From NCBI GenBank assembly GCA_023393115.1, contig JAEWMS010000066.1, positions 56,428-120,427 of the forward strand: a stretch of DNA of 64,000 nt. Reading direction: 5' to 3'. The notes below the pieces were generated by a model, which made no database searches, had not been told where the DNA came from, and saw only the letters and a program-made list of their open reading frames with translations. The DNA comes from Bacillota bacterium (GTDB lineage: Bacteria; Bacillota; Clostridia; Acetivibrionales; DSM-1351). Positions 51,344 to 59,077 of the stretch are shown here, piece by piece (positions within the stretch are counted from its first letter, which is position 1; every line of letters starts with the position of its first letter). The position numbers were made by a program, and so were the translations under genes.

Positions 51344-51490
51344 ATGATTGATTATATAATAGTTGGAGTTGTATGCGTTGTACTATTTTTTGCCATAAGA
51401 AAAATAATAAAGAATAAAAAGAAAGGCAGCTGCTGCGGGTGTTCAGGCTGCGAGAAGGCTGACAGCTGCGGTATAGAGAATATTAAATAA
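51344..51490 (+). CDS. FeoB-associated Cys-rich membrane protein
   Basis: A 48-residue protein from the ATG behind TAGGAGG. One membrane helix (residues 3-20) is followed by a basic stretch and a cysteine cluster, CCGCSGCEKADSC. Small proteins of this kind lie next to feoB in many Clostridia and may take the place of FeoC or pass iron to the cytoplasm. The role is not established. Confidence 0.88.
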   Translation: MIDYIIVGVVCVVLFFAIRKIIKNKKKGSCCGCSGCEKADSCGIENIK

Positions 51491-51520
51491 ATATCATAGG
51501 ACAATATAAAGAAGTTAGAA

Positions 51521-51568
51521 AAAAAAGCAGTATCCGGAAATTCAAATTCAGGATACTGCTTTTTTTTT
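51521..51568 (+). terminator. Bidirectional terminator after the feo operon
   Basis: AAAAAAGCAGTATCC pairs with GGATACTGCTTTTTT, with an A-run before and a T-run after. It also serves the convergent LysM gene. Confidence 0.88.
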
Positions 51569-51603
51569 GGTTCTACCGGGTCCTTCGAGATCGACTCAGG
51601 CTC

Positions 51604-52215
51604 TTATTTTAAAGGCTTGGTAAACAATTGGGTCCAGTACTTCACTCCGGTTTTTGAAGTTGCCTGACCGACACCGATATTAGTATAGGTTTTGCTCAGG
51701 ATATTTGCCCTGTGTCCTGGTGAATTCATCCATCCCCTCATTACTTCAGCAGGTGTCTTCTGTCCATAGGCTATGTTTTCACCTGCAGCAGAGAATCTTA
51801 TACCAAAGCTCTCCATCATTCTGAAGGGAGATCCGTAAGTGGGTGAAGTGTGGGAGAAGTACCTTTTGTTAATCATATCCTGACACTTGATTCTTGCCAC
51901 TTTCGAGATTTGAGCATTTAGGGTTAACTTTTGAAGACCTCTTTTTGCTCGTTCAACATTAACCAACCTTGCTACTTCCTTTTCATATTCAGAAATAGTA
52001 CCCTGAGACGGTATGGTCAGTTTTTGTCCGGGTTTAATCGATGCTGCATTTTTAATCTGCGGATTGCTTGCCATCAACTTACTTACACTTGTATCGTATT
52101 TTGCCGCTATTTTTGACATTGTGTCACCGGGCTTTACAGTGTAAGTAGTTTGAGCAAATACTACCGCTGTCAACAAACTAAAAATCAATGCTGTAGTTAT
52201 TAATAGTTTTTTCAA
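51604..52215 (-). CDS. Secreted LysM-CAP (SCP-like) domain protein
   Basis: A 203-residue protein. A signal peptide (cleavage near AVVFAQ) is followed by one LysM repeat (TYTVKPGDTMSKIAAKYDTSVSKLM...IKPGQKLTIP, residues 24-68) and a CAP domain (EKEVARLVNVERAKRGL to YWTQLF). The CAP cavity residues HTS, GENIA and HRANIL are present. This is the SafA/YkwD-like layout of cell-wall and spore-coat-associated proteins. LysM should bind peptidoglycan. Confidence 0.93.
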   Translation of the reverse strand: MKKLLITTALIFSLLTAVVFAQTTYTVKPGDTMSKIAAKYDTSVSKLMASNPQIKNAASIKPGQKLTIPSQGTISEYEKEVARLVNVERAKRGLQKLTLNAQISKVARIKCQDMINKRYFSHTSPTYGSPFRMMESFGIRFSAAGENIAYGQKTPAEVMRGWMNSPGHRANILSKTYTNIGVGQATSKTGVKYWTQLFTKPLK

Positions 52216-52508
52216 TTTAATATCACCTCAGTGCTATTATTTGAAATAAATTAATCAATATAACTAATAATTTATTGCAATTATAGAGCAATATACCATG
52301 TAACTGTCATAATTTATTAAATTAATTGTTAAGAAACTGTTTACATATAATTAACAATGGTTTAATTGACGTATAATAATTTGCATAATAGACTATTGAT
52401 ATTACATTCAATTGAAAGATAGTTGTAAATGAATATTATTTTTTCTTTGTTACAGTAATGTTTACCTGGCTGAGCAACCGAGGAAAAAAACGGGCATAAT
52501 AGTAAATA

Positions 52509-52632
52509 CAGAGGGAGTAACGGTCTGTAGTAATACAGAGGATACATCGTCATTACGGCTTTACAGCCCGGTATATCTATAAATCGTGAGACTCTGAAGC
52601 AAAACTTTTTGTTTTGTTTCAGAGTCTTTTTA
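52509..52632 (+). promoter_or_regulatory. yybP-ykoY manganese riboswitch with terminator
   Basis: The aptamer (52509-52596) has CAGAGGGAGTAAC at the 5' side, a CGTCA...GGCTTTACAGCCCGG internal arm and GTGAGACTCTG at the 3' side, so CAGAG and CTCTG close P1. GACTCTGAAGCAAAAC (52590-52605) can instead pair with GTTTTGTTTCAGAGTC (52611-52626) followed by TTTTT, forming a terminator that consumes the 3' P1 strand. Mn(II) binding should therefore favour read-through into terC. The preceding 52216-52508 gap shows nothing else. Confidence 0.85.
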
Positions 52633-52677
52633 TATACAAAACAATTATTAGTATAAATAACAAATGGAGGACAAATT

Positions 52678-53511
52678 ATGTCGACAAAAAAAGCACTTCT
52701 TTGGGTTTTATTCTGGATAGGCTTAGCTATGATATTTAATACCGGGGTCTACATATTTATGGGCCAGGAAAAAGCCCTCGAATTTTTAGGAGGCTTTGTC
52801 ATAGAGAAGAGTTTAAGCGTAGATAATCTGTTTTTGTTTATCATGGTCTTCAGCAGTTTTGGTATAAGGCCGGAATATCAGAGGAGAGTATTGAACTATG
52901 GTATTGCAGGGGCTTTGATATTGAGACTGATATTTGTTTTACTCGGAGTCACAATTGTTAACATGTTCCATTGGATGCTGTACATTTTTGGAGCAATACT
53001 TATCATCAGTGGAATTAAAATGATGTTCGGAAACGAAAATAATGATGTAAAAGACAGTAAAATAATTAAGCTTTTGGGGAAGGTTATACCTGTCACAGAC
53101 AAGCTGGAGGGAAACAAATTCTTTGTAAGGAAAAAAAATATTCTATACGCAACTCCCTTATTTGCGGTACTGATTTTAATAGAATTTACAGATATTATTT
53201 TTGCAGTAGATTCCATACCAGCAATTTTCTCAATTACAACAGACCCGTTTATAGTATACACGTCTAACATTTTTGCAATATTAGGCCTCAGAAGCATGTA
53301 TTTTGTATTGGGAAATCTTCACGAAAAGTTCAAATATGTTAAATACGGTGTAGCCTCGATTCTTACTTTTACAGGAGTCAAATTATCTCTATTGATGTTT
53401 GATGTAAAAATACCAATTGAGCTCTCATTAACAGTAATTATATCTATCCTTGTGTTAAGTATAATTACATCGGCTGCACTTAATCGAAAGGTTGTAAGTA
53501 TTAAAGAATAA
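52678..53511 (+). CDS. TerC/Alx-family manganese exporter
   Basis: A 277-residue membrane protein with about eight hydrophobic segments. The family acidic motifs are present in KSLSVDNLFLFIMVFSSFGI and LILIEFTDIIFAVDSIPAIFSIT, which line the metal path. TerC proteins of the YkoY/MeeF kind export Mn(II). The riboswitch directly upstream supports a manganese role. AATGGAGG precedes the ATG. Confidence 0.93.
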   Translation: MSTKKALLWVLFWIGLAMIFNTGVYIFMGQEKALEFLGGFVIEKSLSVDNLFLFIMVFSSFGIRPEYQRRVLNYGIAGALILRLIFVLLGVTIVNMFHWMLYIFGAILIISGIKMMFGNENNDVKDSKIIKLLGKVIPVTDKLEGNKFFVRKKNILYATPLFAVLILIEFTDIIFAVDSIPAIFSITTDPFIVYTSNIFAILGLRSMYFVLGNLHEKFKYVKYGVASILTFTGVKLSLLMFDVKIPIELSLTVIISILVLSIITSAALNRKVVSIKE

Positions 53512-53558
53512 CTACTTAATGTATTAGCGATGCTCCTTTATTGTTTATTAAAATACTA

Positions 53559-53613
53559 TTGACGAATTAACAAAAAATAGTTAATATAAACATATAACTA
53601 ATTAGCTATATGT
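53559..53613 (+). promoter_or_regulatory. Promoter and operator of the sdpR-sdpI pair
   Basis: TTGACG (53559-53564), 17 bases, TAATAT (53582-53587). ACATATA (53590-53596) and TATATGT (53607-53613) form an inverted repeat at the expected start site, probably the ArsR-type regulator's own operator. Confidence 0.65.
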
Positions 53614-53632
53614 TTATATGAGGTGACTTAAT

Positions 53633-53914
53633 TTGAATAGAACATTTAAAGCTTTAAGTGATCCAACTAGAAGAGAAATACTAAAATTGCTGTCAGAGCG
53701 TGATCTGTCGGCAAATGAAATAGTATCTCATTTCAATATGTCTCAGCCATCTATATCAAAGCATCTGGAGATATTAAAACAGGCAGAATTGGTTACGGCT
53801 GAAAAAAAAGGACAATTTGTTATATATTCTATTAATTTAACAGTATTACAGAGTGTTCTTGGAAGCTTTCTTCAGCTATTTGAAAAGGGAAAAGAGGAGA
53901 ATGAAAATGAATAA
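53633..53914 (+). CDS. ArsR-family regulator, SdpR type
   Basis: A 93-residue winged-helix protein starting at TTG behind AGGTGA. It reads FKALSDPTRREILKLL, DLSANEIVSHFNMSQPSISKHLEILKQAELV, without metal-binding cysteines. This matches SdpR, the autorepressor that is inactivated through SdpI. It overlaps the SdpI gene by 8 bases. Confidence 0.9.
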   Translation: MNRTFKALSDPTRREILKLLSERDLSANEIVSHFNMSQPSISKHLEILKQAELVTAEKKGQFVIYSINLTVLQSVLGSFLQLFEKGKEENENE

Positions 53915-54509
53915 ACTAAATTGGAACTTAACTAACATTTTCTTATTATTAGCATCAATATTCATTATTGTGGTAAGTATTTTTTTCAAAGATCAGAACG
54001 CCATTACGGCACTTTTGTTAGCGGTTTTAGTAATTGTCTTTATTGTAATCGACCTTCAGGCCCCCAGGATTGCTAAGTTGTCAAAAGACAATCCTAAAAT
54101 AAAGACTCTGAGACTGGTTAATCGTATTACTGCTTCAGTGGTATTAATTGTTGCGATATTTATGATACTTAAGCCGGTTGAAGGTAAGATATCCAAAAGT
54201 ACTTCAGAAATACTTATTGTTGCAGCAGTGTCATTGTTCATGATGATTTTTGGTAATATAGCTCCTAAAATACCCTTTAACAGATACGTTGGCTTAAGGC
54301 TGCCATGGACAGTAAGCGATGAAGATACCTGGAAATTGGCTCATAAATTGGTGGGCTACACGGCTTTTCCTCTTGCCATTATTCAGTTCATCCTGGCCTT
54401 TTTCATAAGCTCTGAAATCATCGTTCCTGTATGTGTTATTCTTTGGGTTGCCATACCGGGTTTACGGTCCGGAATATTCTATTATAAAAAATATAAAGGT
54501 TTATTTTAA
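53907..54509 (+). CDS. SdpI-family membrane immunity/signalling protein
   Basis: A 200-residue protein with six hydrophobic segments. The SdpI signature NRYVGLRLPWTVSDEDTWKLAHKLVG is complete. In Bacillus, SdpI protects against the SdpC toxin and tethers SdpR. No sdpABC toxin genes are seen here, so the pair may respond to foreign toxins. The ATG at 53907 is chosen for its 7-base spacing from AGAGGAG. Confidence 0.9.
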   Translation: MNKLNWNLTNIFLLLASIFIIVVSIFFKDQNAITALLLAVLVIVFIVIDLQAPRIAKLSKDNPKIKTLRLVNRITASVVLIVAIFMILKPVEGKISKSTSEILIVAAVSLFMMIFGNIAPKIPFNRYVGLRLPWTVSDEDTWKLAHKLVGYTAFPLAIIQFILAFFISSEIIVPVCVILWVAIPGLRSGIFYYKKYKGLF

Positions 54510-54610
54510 ATCAGGTTCGATAAAAAAGAAAAATAGATTAAATAGATTAAAATGATTGCTGTGTAACAAATGGTATAAGGTAAACATAAAGTATTATGAG
54601 GTGATATTTT

Positions 54611-54901
54611 ATGCCAAACCAACCACATAATCATAGATATGGAGGAGAAACCTCCTATAATGATGGTCATGTTCACCAATATAGGGGACGAACAAGTACA
54701 AATCGTGATGAAGAAGGCCATATTCATTATTTTGAGGGTGTAACTTCATATGCGGATGGTCATACCCACTATTATAATGATTCAACAGGCCCTGCTATTT
54801 ATTTTGATGGGGGACATTATCATCATTATAGAGGAAGAACAATGATAGCCGACCGACATATTCATCGTTACGCAGGAAGAACCTCAGTATTCAGGGAATG
54901 A
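54611..54901 (+). CDS. YmaF-family His-rich repeat protein
   Basis: A 96-residue protein built from about four repeats of the form D-G-H-x-H-x-Y-x-G-x-T-S, with 15 or more histidines (HVHQYRGRTS, HIHYFEGVTS, HTHYY, HIHRYAGRTS). It has no signal peptide. YmaF proteins are found in spore-forming Firmicutes; metal binding or a spore role is plausible but unproven. Ribosome site GAGGTGA. Confidence 0.88.
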   Translation: MPNQPHNHRYGGETSYNDGHVHQYRGRTSTNRDEEGHIHYFEGVTSYADGHTHYYNDSTGPAIYFDGGHYHHYRGRTMIADRHIHRYAGRTSVFRE

Positions 54902-54916
54902 GGACTGTTAATTTTT

Positions 54917-54952
54917 AACCAGAGCTCTTCTATCTAATAGCTCTGGTTTTCT
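54917..54952 (+). terminator. Intrinsic terminator after the YmaF gene
   Basis: AACCAGAGCT pairs with AGCTCTGGTT, then TTCTG; the T-run is short. Confidence 0.7.
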
Positions 54953-55078
54953 GTTGTCTTGTAGAGCATAAATCATTAAATATTGTACCCGAAGCCTCTG
55001 GCAATATTTCTTGATGTTACATATTATGTTGACTAATCATACTATATATTAGAATTTGTTTATTAAGGAGCATATAGT

Positions 55079-55486
55079 ATGAGGCGACGTAGAAAGAAGA
55101 GGAAGCATCCACAGAGTGGTAGTTCAGCAGACAATAATAAGGCTCCTGAAATGAAAAATGCCAAAAATCAGACACCTAAACAAATATTTGAAGTAAATGA
55201 TGATGAAATATTGAGGAAAAATAAGCATAAAAAAAGTAAAAAAACAAAGCTAACTATTTGGGATAGTATTATTTTATTTTTACTGCTCATGGAAAATGGT
55301 ATCCTGGATGAAGTATTGGCAACTGATGAATATGAGGAGATTAATGAAAACCTTGATTATCAGGATTTTGATGCTTTTAAACCAAATTCTAAAAATAATG
55401 GCAATAAGCATACTAATAGAGAAGCCGATAATACTACTAATAATAGTGCGAATTATTCTGATTTTGACTATTTATCAGAAGACTAA
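55079..55486 (+). CDS. Hypothetical charged protein
   Basis: A 135-residue protein I do not recognise. A very basic N-terminus (RRRRKKRK), a second basic patch (about residues 46-60), one short hydrophobic stretch (WDSIILFLLLMENGIL, about 63-78) and an acidic, Asn-rich tail make up the sequence. Ribosome site AAGGAG. It lies 120 bases before the sigma factor operon, with no clear functional link. Confidence 0.65.
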   Translation: MRRRRKKRKHPQSGSSADNNKAPEMKNAKNQTPKQIFEVNDDEILRKNKHKKSKKTKLTIWDSIILFLLLMENGILDEVLATDEYEEINENLDYQDFDAFKPNSKNNGNKHTNREADNTTNNSANYSDFDYLSED

Positions 55487-55604
55487 CTATCTGAAAATTC
55501 AGAGTTTCCGATATCCAATAATAATTCAACAAAAAATTTCTTAAAAAAGTGAACAAAATCAATATGACAAAAGTATAACTAATAGAACACACAAAAAGAA
55601 GGTG

Positions 55605-56147
55605 ATGAGACTGGGGGATACAATTGAATACCTGGTAAATTCAGTCAGGGAAGGTAATAGACATGCTATGGCTCAACTATTGCAGGCGAATTACAGCATT
55701 GTATTCAAATATTGCCTTAAGCTTACCTTCAATAGAGAAGAGGCCCAGGACATCACACAGGAAGTAATGGCCAGGGCAGTTGAAAAAATAAGACTATATG
55801 ATGAAAGTAAAGCCTCTATAAGTACATGGTTGATAAGCATAGCGAAGAATATCTGGCTGACAGGAATAAAGAGAAAAAAATTATTTGACAATTATTGCAG
55901 CACTCTTTTACTTCCTGAAGACAATACCAACGAAATTGATAATTTGTTTAGTAATGATGATTTAGTACATGCAGTTAACAAGCTTTCTCCAAAGCTTAAA
56001 GCGCCTCTGGTACTAAAATACAATTTTGACTATTCTTACGAAGCTATTGCAAAAACCCTTGGGATACCAACTGGAACAGTTAAATCCAGAATATCAAATG
56101 CAATAAAAAATATTGGAAGGGAGCTGGAAAACTATGAGCATGGATGA
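55605..56147 (+). CDS. ECF-type sigma factor, SigY-like
   Basis: About 180 residues with region 2 (CLKLTFNREEAQDITQEVMARAVEKI...ISTWLISIAKNIW) and region 4 (LSPKLKAPLVLKYNFDYSYEAIAKTLGIPTGTVKSRISNAI). The operon that follows matches the Bacillus sigY-yxlC-yxlE-yxlF-yxlG order, so an envelope or antibiotic-stress sigma factor is likely. The start is uncertain: GTG at 55602 overlaps the ribosome site, and the ATG at 55605 is close to it. Confidence 0.87.
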   Translation: MRLGDTIEYLVNSVREGNRHAMAQLLQANYSIVFKYCLKLTFNREEAQDITQEVMARAVEKIRLYDESKASISTWLISIAKNIWLTGIKRKKLFDNYCSTLLLPEDNTNEIDNLFSNDDLVHAVNKLSPKLKAPLVLKYNFDYSYEAIAKTLGIPTGTVKSRISNAIKNIGRELENYEHG

Positions 56148-56439
56148 AAAAATTGAAGATGAATTAATGGAAATCTCAAAGAAGATAGATGAAGGCAATG
56201 TAGGAACACCTGAATTAATAACTCTTGTTAATTTTGTATCAGATGAACAGGCCCGGATTGCAAACAGGAATAACAGACAGCTTGCAATTTTCAGCTGTAC
56301 TGCACTTGCTATCCTTGCAGCACTGGTCATAGTATACCAAATGTCAGCACTGGCATTTATCATTATCCAGGGATTACTCCTGACAGTTCCTGTATTACTG
56401 CTTTTTTTATTGTGGAGGAGAAGAAATGAGCTTATATGA
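56134..56439 (+). CDS. YxlC-like membrane protein, probable sigma regulator
   Basis: A 101-residue protein overlapping the sigma factor gene by 14 bases. A cytoplasmic N-terminal half (EDELMEISKKIDEG...LVNFVSDEQARIANR) is followed by two membrane helices (about residues 51-70 and 74-93). In the Bacillus SigY operon the proteins at this place act against the sigma factor. An anti-sigma role is inferred from layout and position. Confidence 0.75.
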   Translation: MSMDEKIEDELMEISKKIDEGNVGTPELITLVNFVSDEQARIANRNNRQLAIFSCTALAILAALVIVYQMSALAFIIIQGLLLTVPVLLLFLLWRRRNELI

Positions 56440-56635
56440 ACTATTAGATAATCCGCCTGTATGGTTTGTAGTTATAACAGTTTTATTAGTTTTCTGTCAG
56501 GGAGTATGGATGTTCTTGGATGCGCAGAAAAGAGGAAGGTTTCCATGGCTGTGGGGGTTATGGGGTATATCAAACTTTCCCCTTCCGCTTATAGTTTACT
56601 ATTTTATAGTCATTAGAAAAGACAGAAAGAGGTAA
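56426..56635 (+). CDS. YxlE-like small membrane protein (PLDc_N type)
   Basis: A 69-residue protein with two hydrophobic helices and the WMFLDAQKRGRFPWLWGLWG motif seen in small PLDc_N/YxlE proteins. It overlaps the preceding gene by 14 bases and lies 3 bases before the ABC ATPase gene. It probably works with the anti-sigma protein or the transporter. Confidence 0.75.
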   Translation: MSLYELLDNPPVWFVVITVLLVFCQGVWMFLDAQKRGRFPWLWGLWGISNFPLPLIVYYFIVIRKDRKR

Positions 56636-56638
56636 AAA

Positions 56639-57352
56639 ATGCTAAAAATAAAAAACCTATCGAAAACATATAAAAATGGTAAAAAAGCAGTAGATACTTT
56701 GTCACTTGAAGTTAATTCGGGAGATATATTCGGCTTCATAGGTCATAATGGCGCCGGCAAGACCACAACAATTAAATGTGTTACAGGGCTTTTGGATTTT
56801 AATGAGGGTGAAATACTGATTAGCAGAAAATCAATTAAAACTCAGGATATGGAGTGCAAAAGGATTATGGCTTATATTCCTGATAATCCCGATCTTTACG
56901 AAAACATGACTGGAATCCAATACCTGAACTTTATTGCAGATATATTCGCAGTACCTAAAAAGGAGAGGGAAGAGGCAATAAAAAAGTATTCCGATGCCTT
57001 TGAACTAACCTCAAGCCTGGGTGATTTAATCTCGGCTTATTCTCACGGCATGAAGCAGAAGCTGGCCTTAATATCGGCCTTCATTCACAAGCCGCGTCTG
57101 ATGATTCTGGATGAACCCTTTGTGGGACTTGATCCGAAAGCGTCCCATACGCTCAAAGGCTTCATGAAAGAGTTGTGCGATGAAGGAGGGGCCATATTCT
57201 TTTCTACTCATGTACTAGAGGTGGCTGAAAAGCTCTGCAATAAAATAGCCATAGTAAATTCAGGAAAACTCGTAGCCTGTGGCAAGACTGATGAGGTTAA
57301 AGGCGACAGTTCCCTTGAAGAATTATTTTTGGAGTTGATAAATCATGAATAA
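56639..57352 (+). CDS. ABC transporter ATP-binding protein (YxlF-like)
   Basis: A 237-residue ATPase with Walker A GHNGAGKTT, signature YSHGMKQKLAL, Walker B LMILDEPFVGLD and switch His in FFSTHVLEVAEKL. This is the CcmA/BcrA-type branch that pairs with ABC-2 permeases. The last 8 bases overlap the permease gene. Confidence 0.94.
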   Translation: MLKIKNLSKTYKNGKKAVDTLSLEVNSGDIFGFIGHNGAGKTTTIKCVTGLLDFNEGEILISRKSIKTQDMECKRIMAYIPDNPDLYENMTGIQYLNFIADIFAVPKKEREEAIKKYSDAFELTSSLGDLISAYSHGMKQKLALISAFIHKPRLMILDEPFVGLDPKASHTLKGFMKELCDEGGAIFFSTHVLEVAEKLCNKIAIVNSGKLVACGKTDEVKGDSSLEELFLELINHE

Positions 57353-58940
57353 TACAATACTTCTAATAAAATCGCAATTAATAAATTCCACTGGCATAAA
57401 TAAATTACAGAAAAGTAAATCAAAAAATGAAAGACTCAAGGCTGGCCTCTTTGCCGGATTAATACTTTTTGTTATACTAATAATGTTTTCTCAAATGACT
57501 ATGTATGCCTGGGTCATATCTGACTTTCTTGTGGACAAGGATATGAAGGATGTACTGATTATTATCGGTGTAGCCCTGTCAATGCTGATTTGTCTGTTTA
57601 TGTCCATATATAAGGGAACCGGATATTTATTTGCATTTAAGGATTTTGACCTGCTAATGTCCCTACCTGTATCAAGGACGGCAGTATTAGTCAGTAAACT
57701 GTTTATGATAGTCATTACGAATATAGGCTTATCATTGCTTTTAGGTTTTCCGTATCTTATGGTTTATGGAATAAAGACATCTCAAGGCATAGTATATTAT
57801 CTGGCAGCTTTATTGATAATTACACTGTCCAGTCTGGTTCCATTAACATTAGGGTCTCTGCTGTCTCTGATGCTGGGAAAGATATCCTCAAAATCAAGGC
57901 ATACAAATCTACTCTTAATAATTGGATCCTTTGTAATACTTACTCTATTTATGGTTGGGATGCTTTCTCTAAATTCACTCACAACTTCAAAAATCGAAAA
58001 TCTCGTTACCTTGATAAGATCAGTAAAAGCAGTTTATTATCCTTTTGGACTATATACCGATGCCCTTGCGAATTTAAATATTTTATCGTTGATAATATTT
58101 TCATTGATCTCAATTATAGTTTTTTTAGCTTTTATCTGGCTTTTTTCAAAGAGCTTTAAGAGGATAAATTCAAGTATGCAGGAGAAATATAAAGCCTCAA
58201 ACTATATAATGACCGAGCTTAATGTACAGACAACAGCTGTGGCATTATTAAAAAAGGAGTTGAGTTTTTATTTTTCATCTCATATATATGCAGTAAATAC
58301 AGGCTTTGGCGCTATTATGATGCCGCTGATAACCGTGTTGCTTATTATTAACGGCTCAAAGCTTACCAACATGCTCAATATATTGCCAACGAATATTCCT
58401 ATATCTCTGATGGTGACCTTGTCAATGGCCCTATGTATATCGTTGACCTGCACTACATCACCGTCGGTTTCCCTTGAAGGTAAGAATCTTTGGATAATAA
58501 AGTCATTACCTGTAAAGGTAACAGATATTTTTAACAGCAAAATTCTGATGAATATTATTATAACAGCGCCGATACTTGTGATATGCTCTACAATACTGGC
58601 TGTAGCCTTCAGATTTACTTTTGTGGAATACATGCTTTGTATTGCAATTGGCCTCTGTTATTGCGGATTCATAGCTGTATTAGGACTTATAATAAATCTG
58701 CACTTTCCAAAGCTTGAATGGAATACACAGGTTACAGTGGTAAAGCAGAGCGCCAGTGTTCTAATAGCTATATTTTCAGGCTTCGTGTCCATATTGCTTC
58801 CGGTTGGAATATTTGCTGCAGTAATGCCGACCAACCTGATTCTTTTCCAGATACTTTGGCTTGCAGCAGTAGCCATAGCAGATTTATTGGCTTACAGCTA
58901 TTTAAAGGGCCGGGGTGTAGCTTTATTTAAGGGGTTATAA
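57345..58940 (+). CDS. ABC-2-type permease
   Basis: A 531-residue membrane protein with about twelve hydrophobic segments in two halves around a cytoplasmic stretch (about residues 260-300). It resembles large efflux permeases of the ABC-2 group. It should form an exporter with the ATPase just upstream; the substrate is unknown, perhaps an antimicrobial or lipid. It ends the SigY-type operon, followed by a terminator. Confidence 0.88.
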   Translation: MNNTILLIKSQLINSTGINKLQKSKSKNERLKAGLFAGLILFVILIMFSQMTMYAWVISDFLVDKDMKDVLIIIGVALSMLICLFMSIYKGTGYLFAFKDFDLLMSLPVSRTAVLVSKLFMIVITNIGLSLLLGFPYLMVYGIKTSQGIVYYLAALLIITLSSLVPLTLGSLLSLMLGKISSKSRHTNLLLIIGSFVILTLFMVGMLSLNSLTTSKIENLVTLIRSVKAVYYPFGLYTDALANLNILSLIIFSLISIIVFLAFIWLFSKSFKRINSSMQEKYKASNYIMTELNVQTTAVALLKKELSFYFSSHIYAVNTGFGAIMMPLITVLLIINGSKLTNMLNILPTNIPISLMVTLSMALCISLTCTTSPSVSLEGKNLWIIKSLPVKVTDIFNSKILMNIIITAPILVICSTILAVAFRFTFVEYMLCIAIGLCYCGFIAVLGLIINLHFPKLEWNTQVTVVKQSASVLIAIFSGFVSILLPVGIFAAVMPTNLILFQILWLAAVAIADLLAYSYLKGRGVALFKGL

Positions 58941-58969
58941 AGATAAAATATTACAACATAAATATGTAG

Positions 58970-59011
58970 ACATCTTATTTCACTGTCAATGTGGAGTAAG
59001 ATGTTTTTTTT
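58970..59011 (+). terminator. Intrinsic terminator after the ABC operon
   Basis: ACATCTTA pairs with TAAGATGT across a 19-base loop with partial inner pairing, followed by eight T residues. Confidence 0.75.
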
Positions 59012-59077
59012 ATAGCATTTTAATAAAATGTATTTGATGCTATAATTTTTATAGATCATTTTAATAAGGAGATACTG

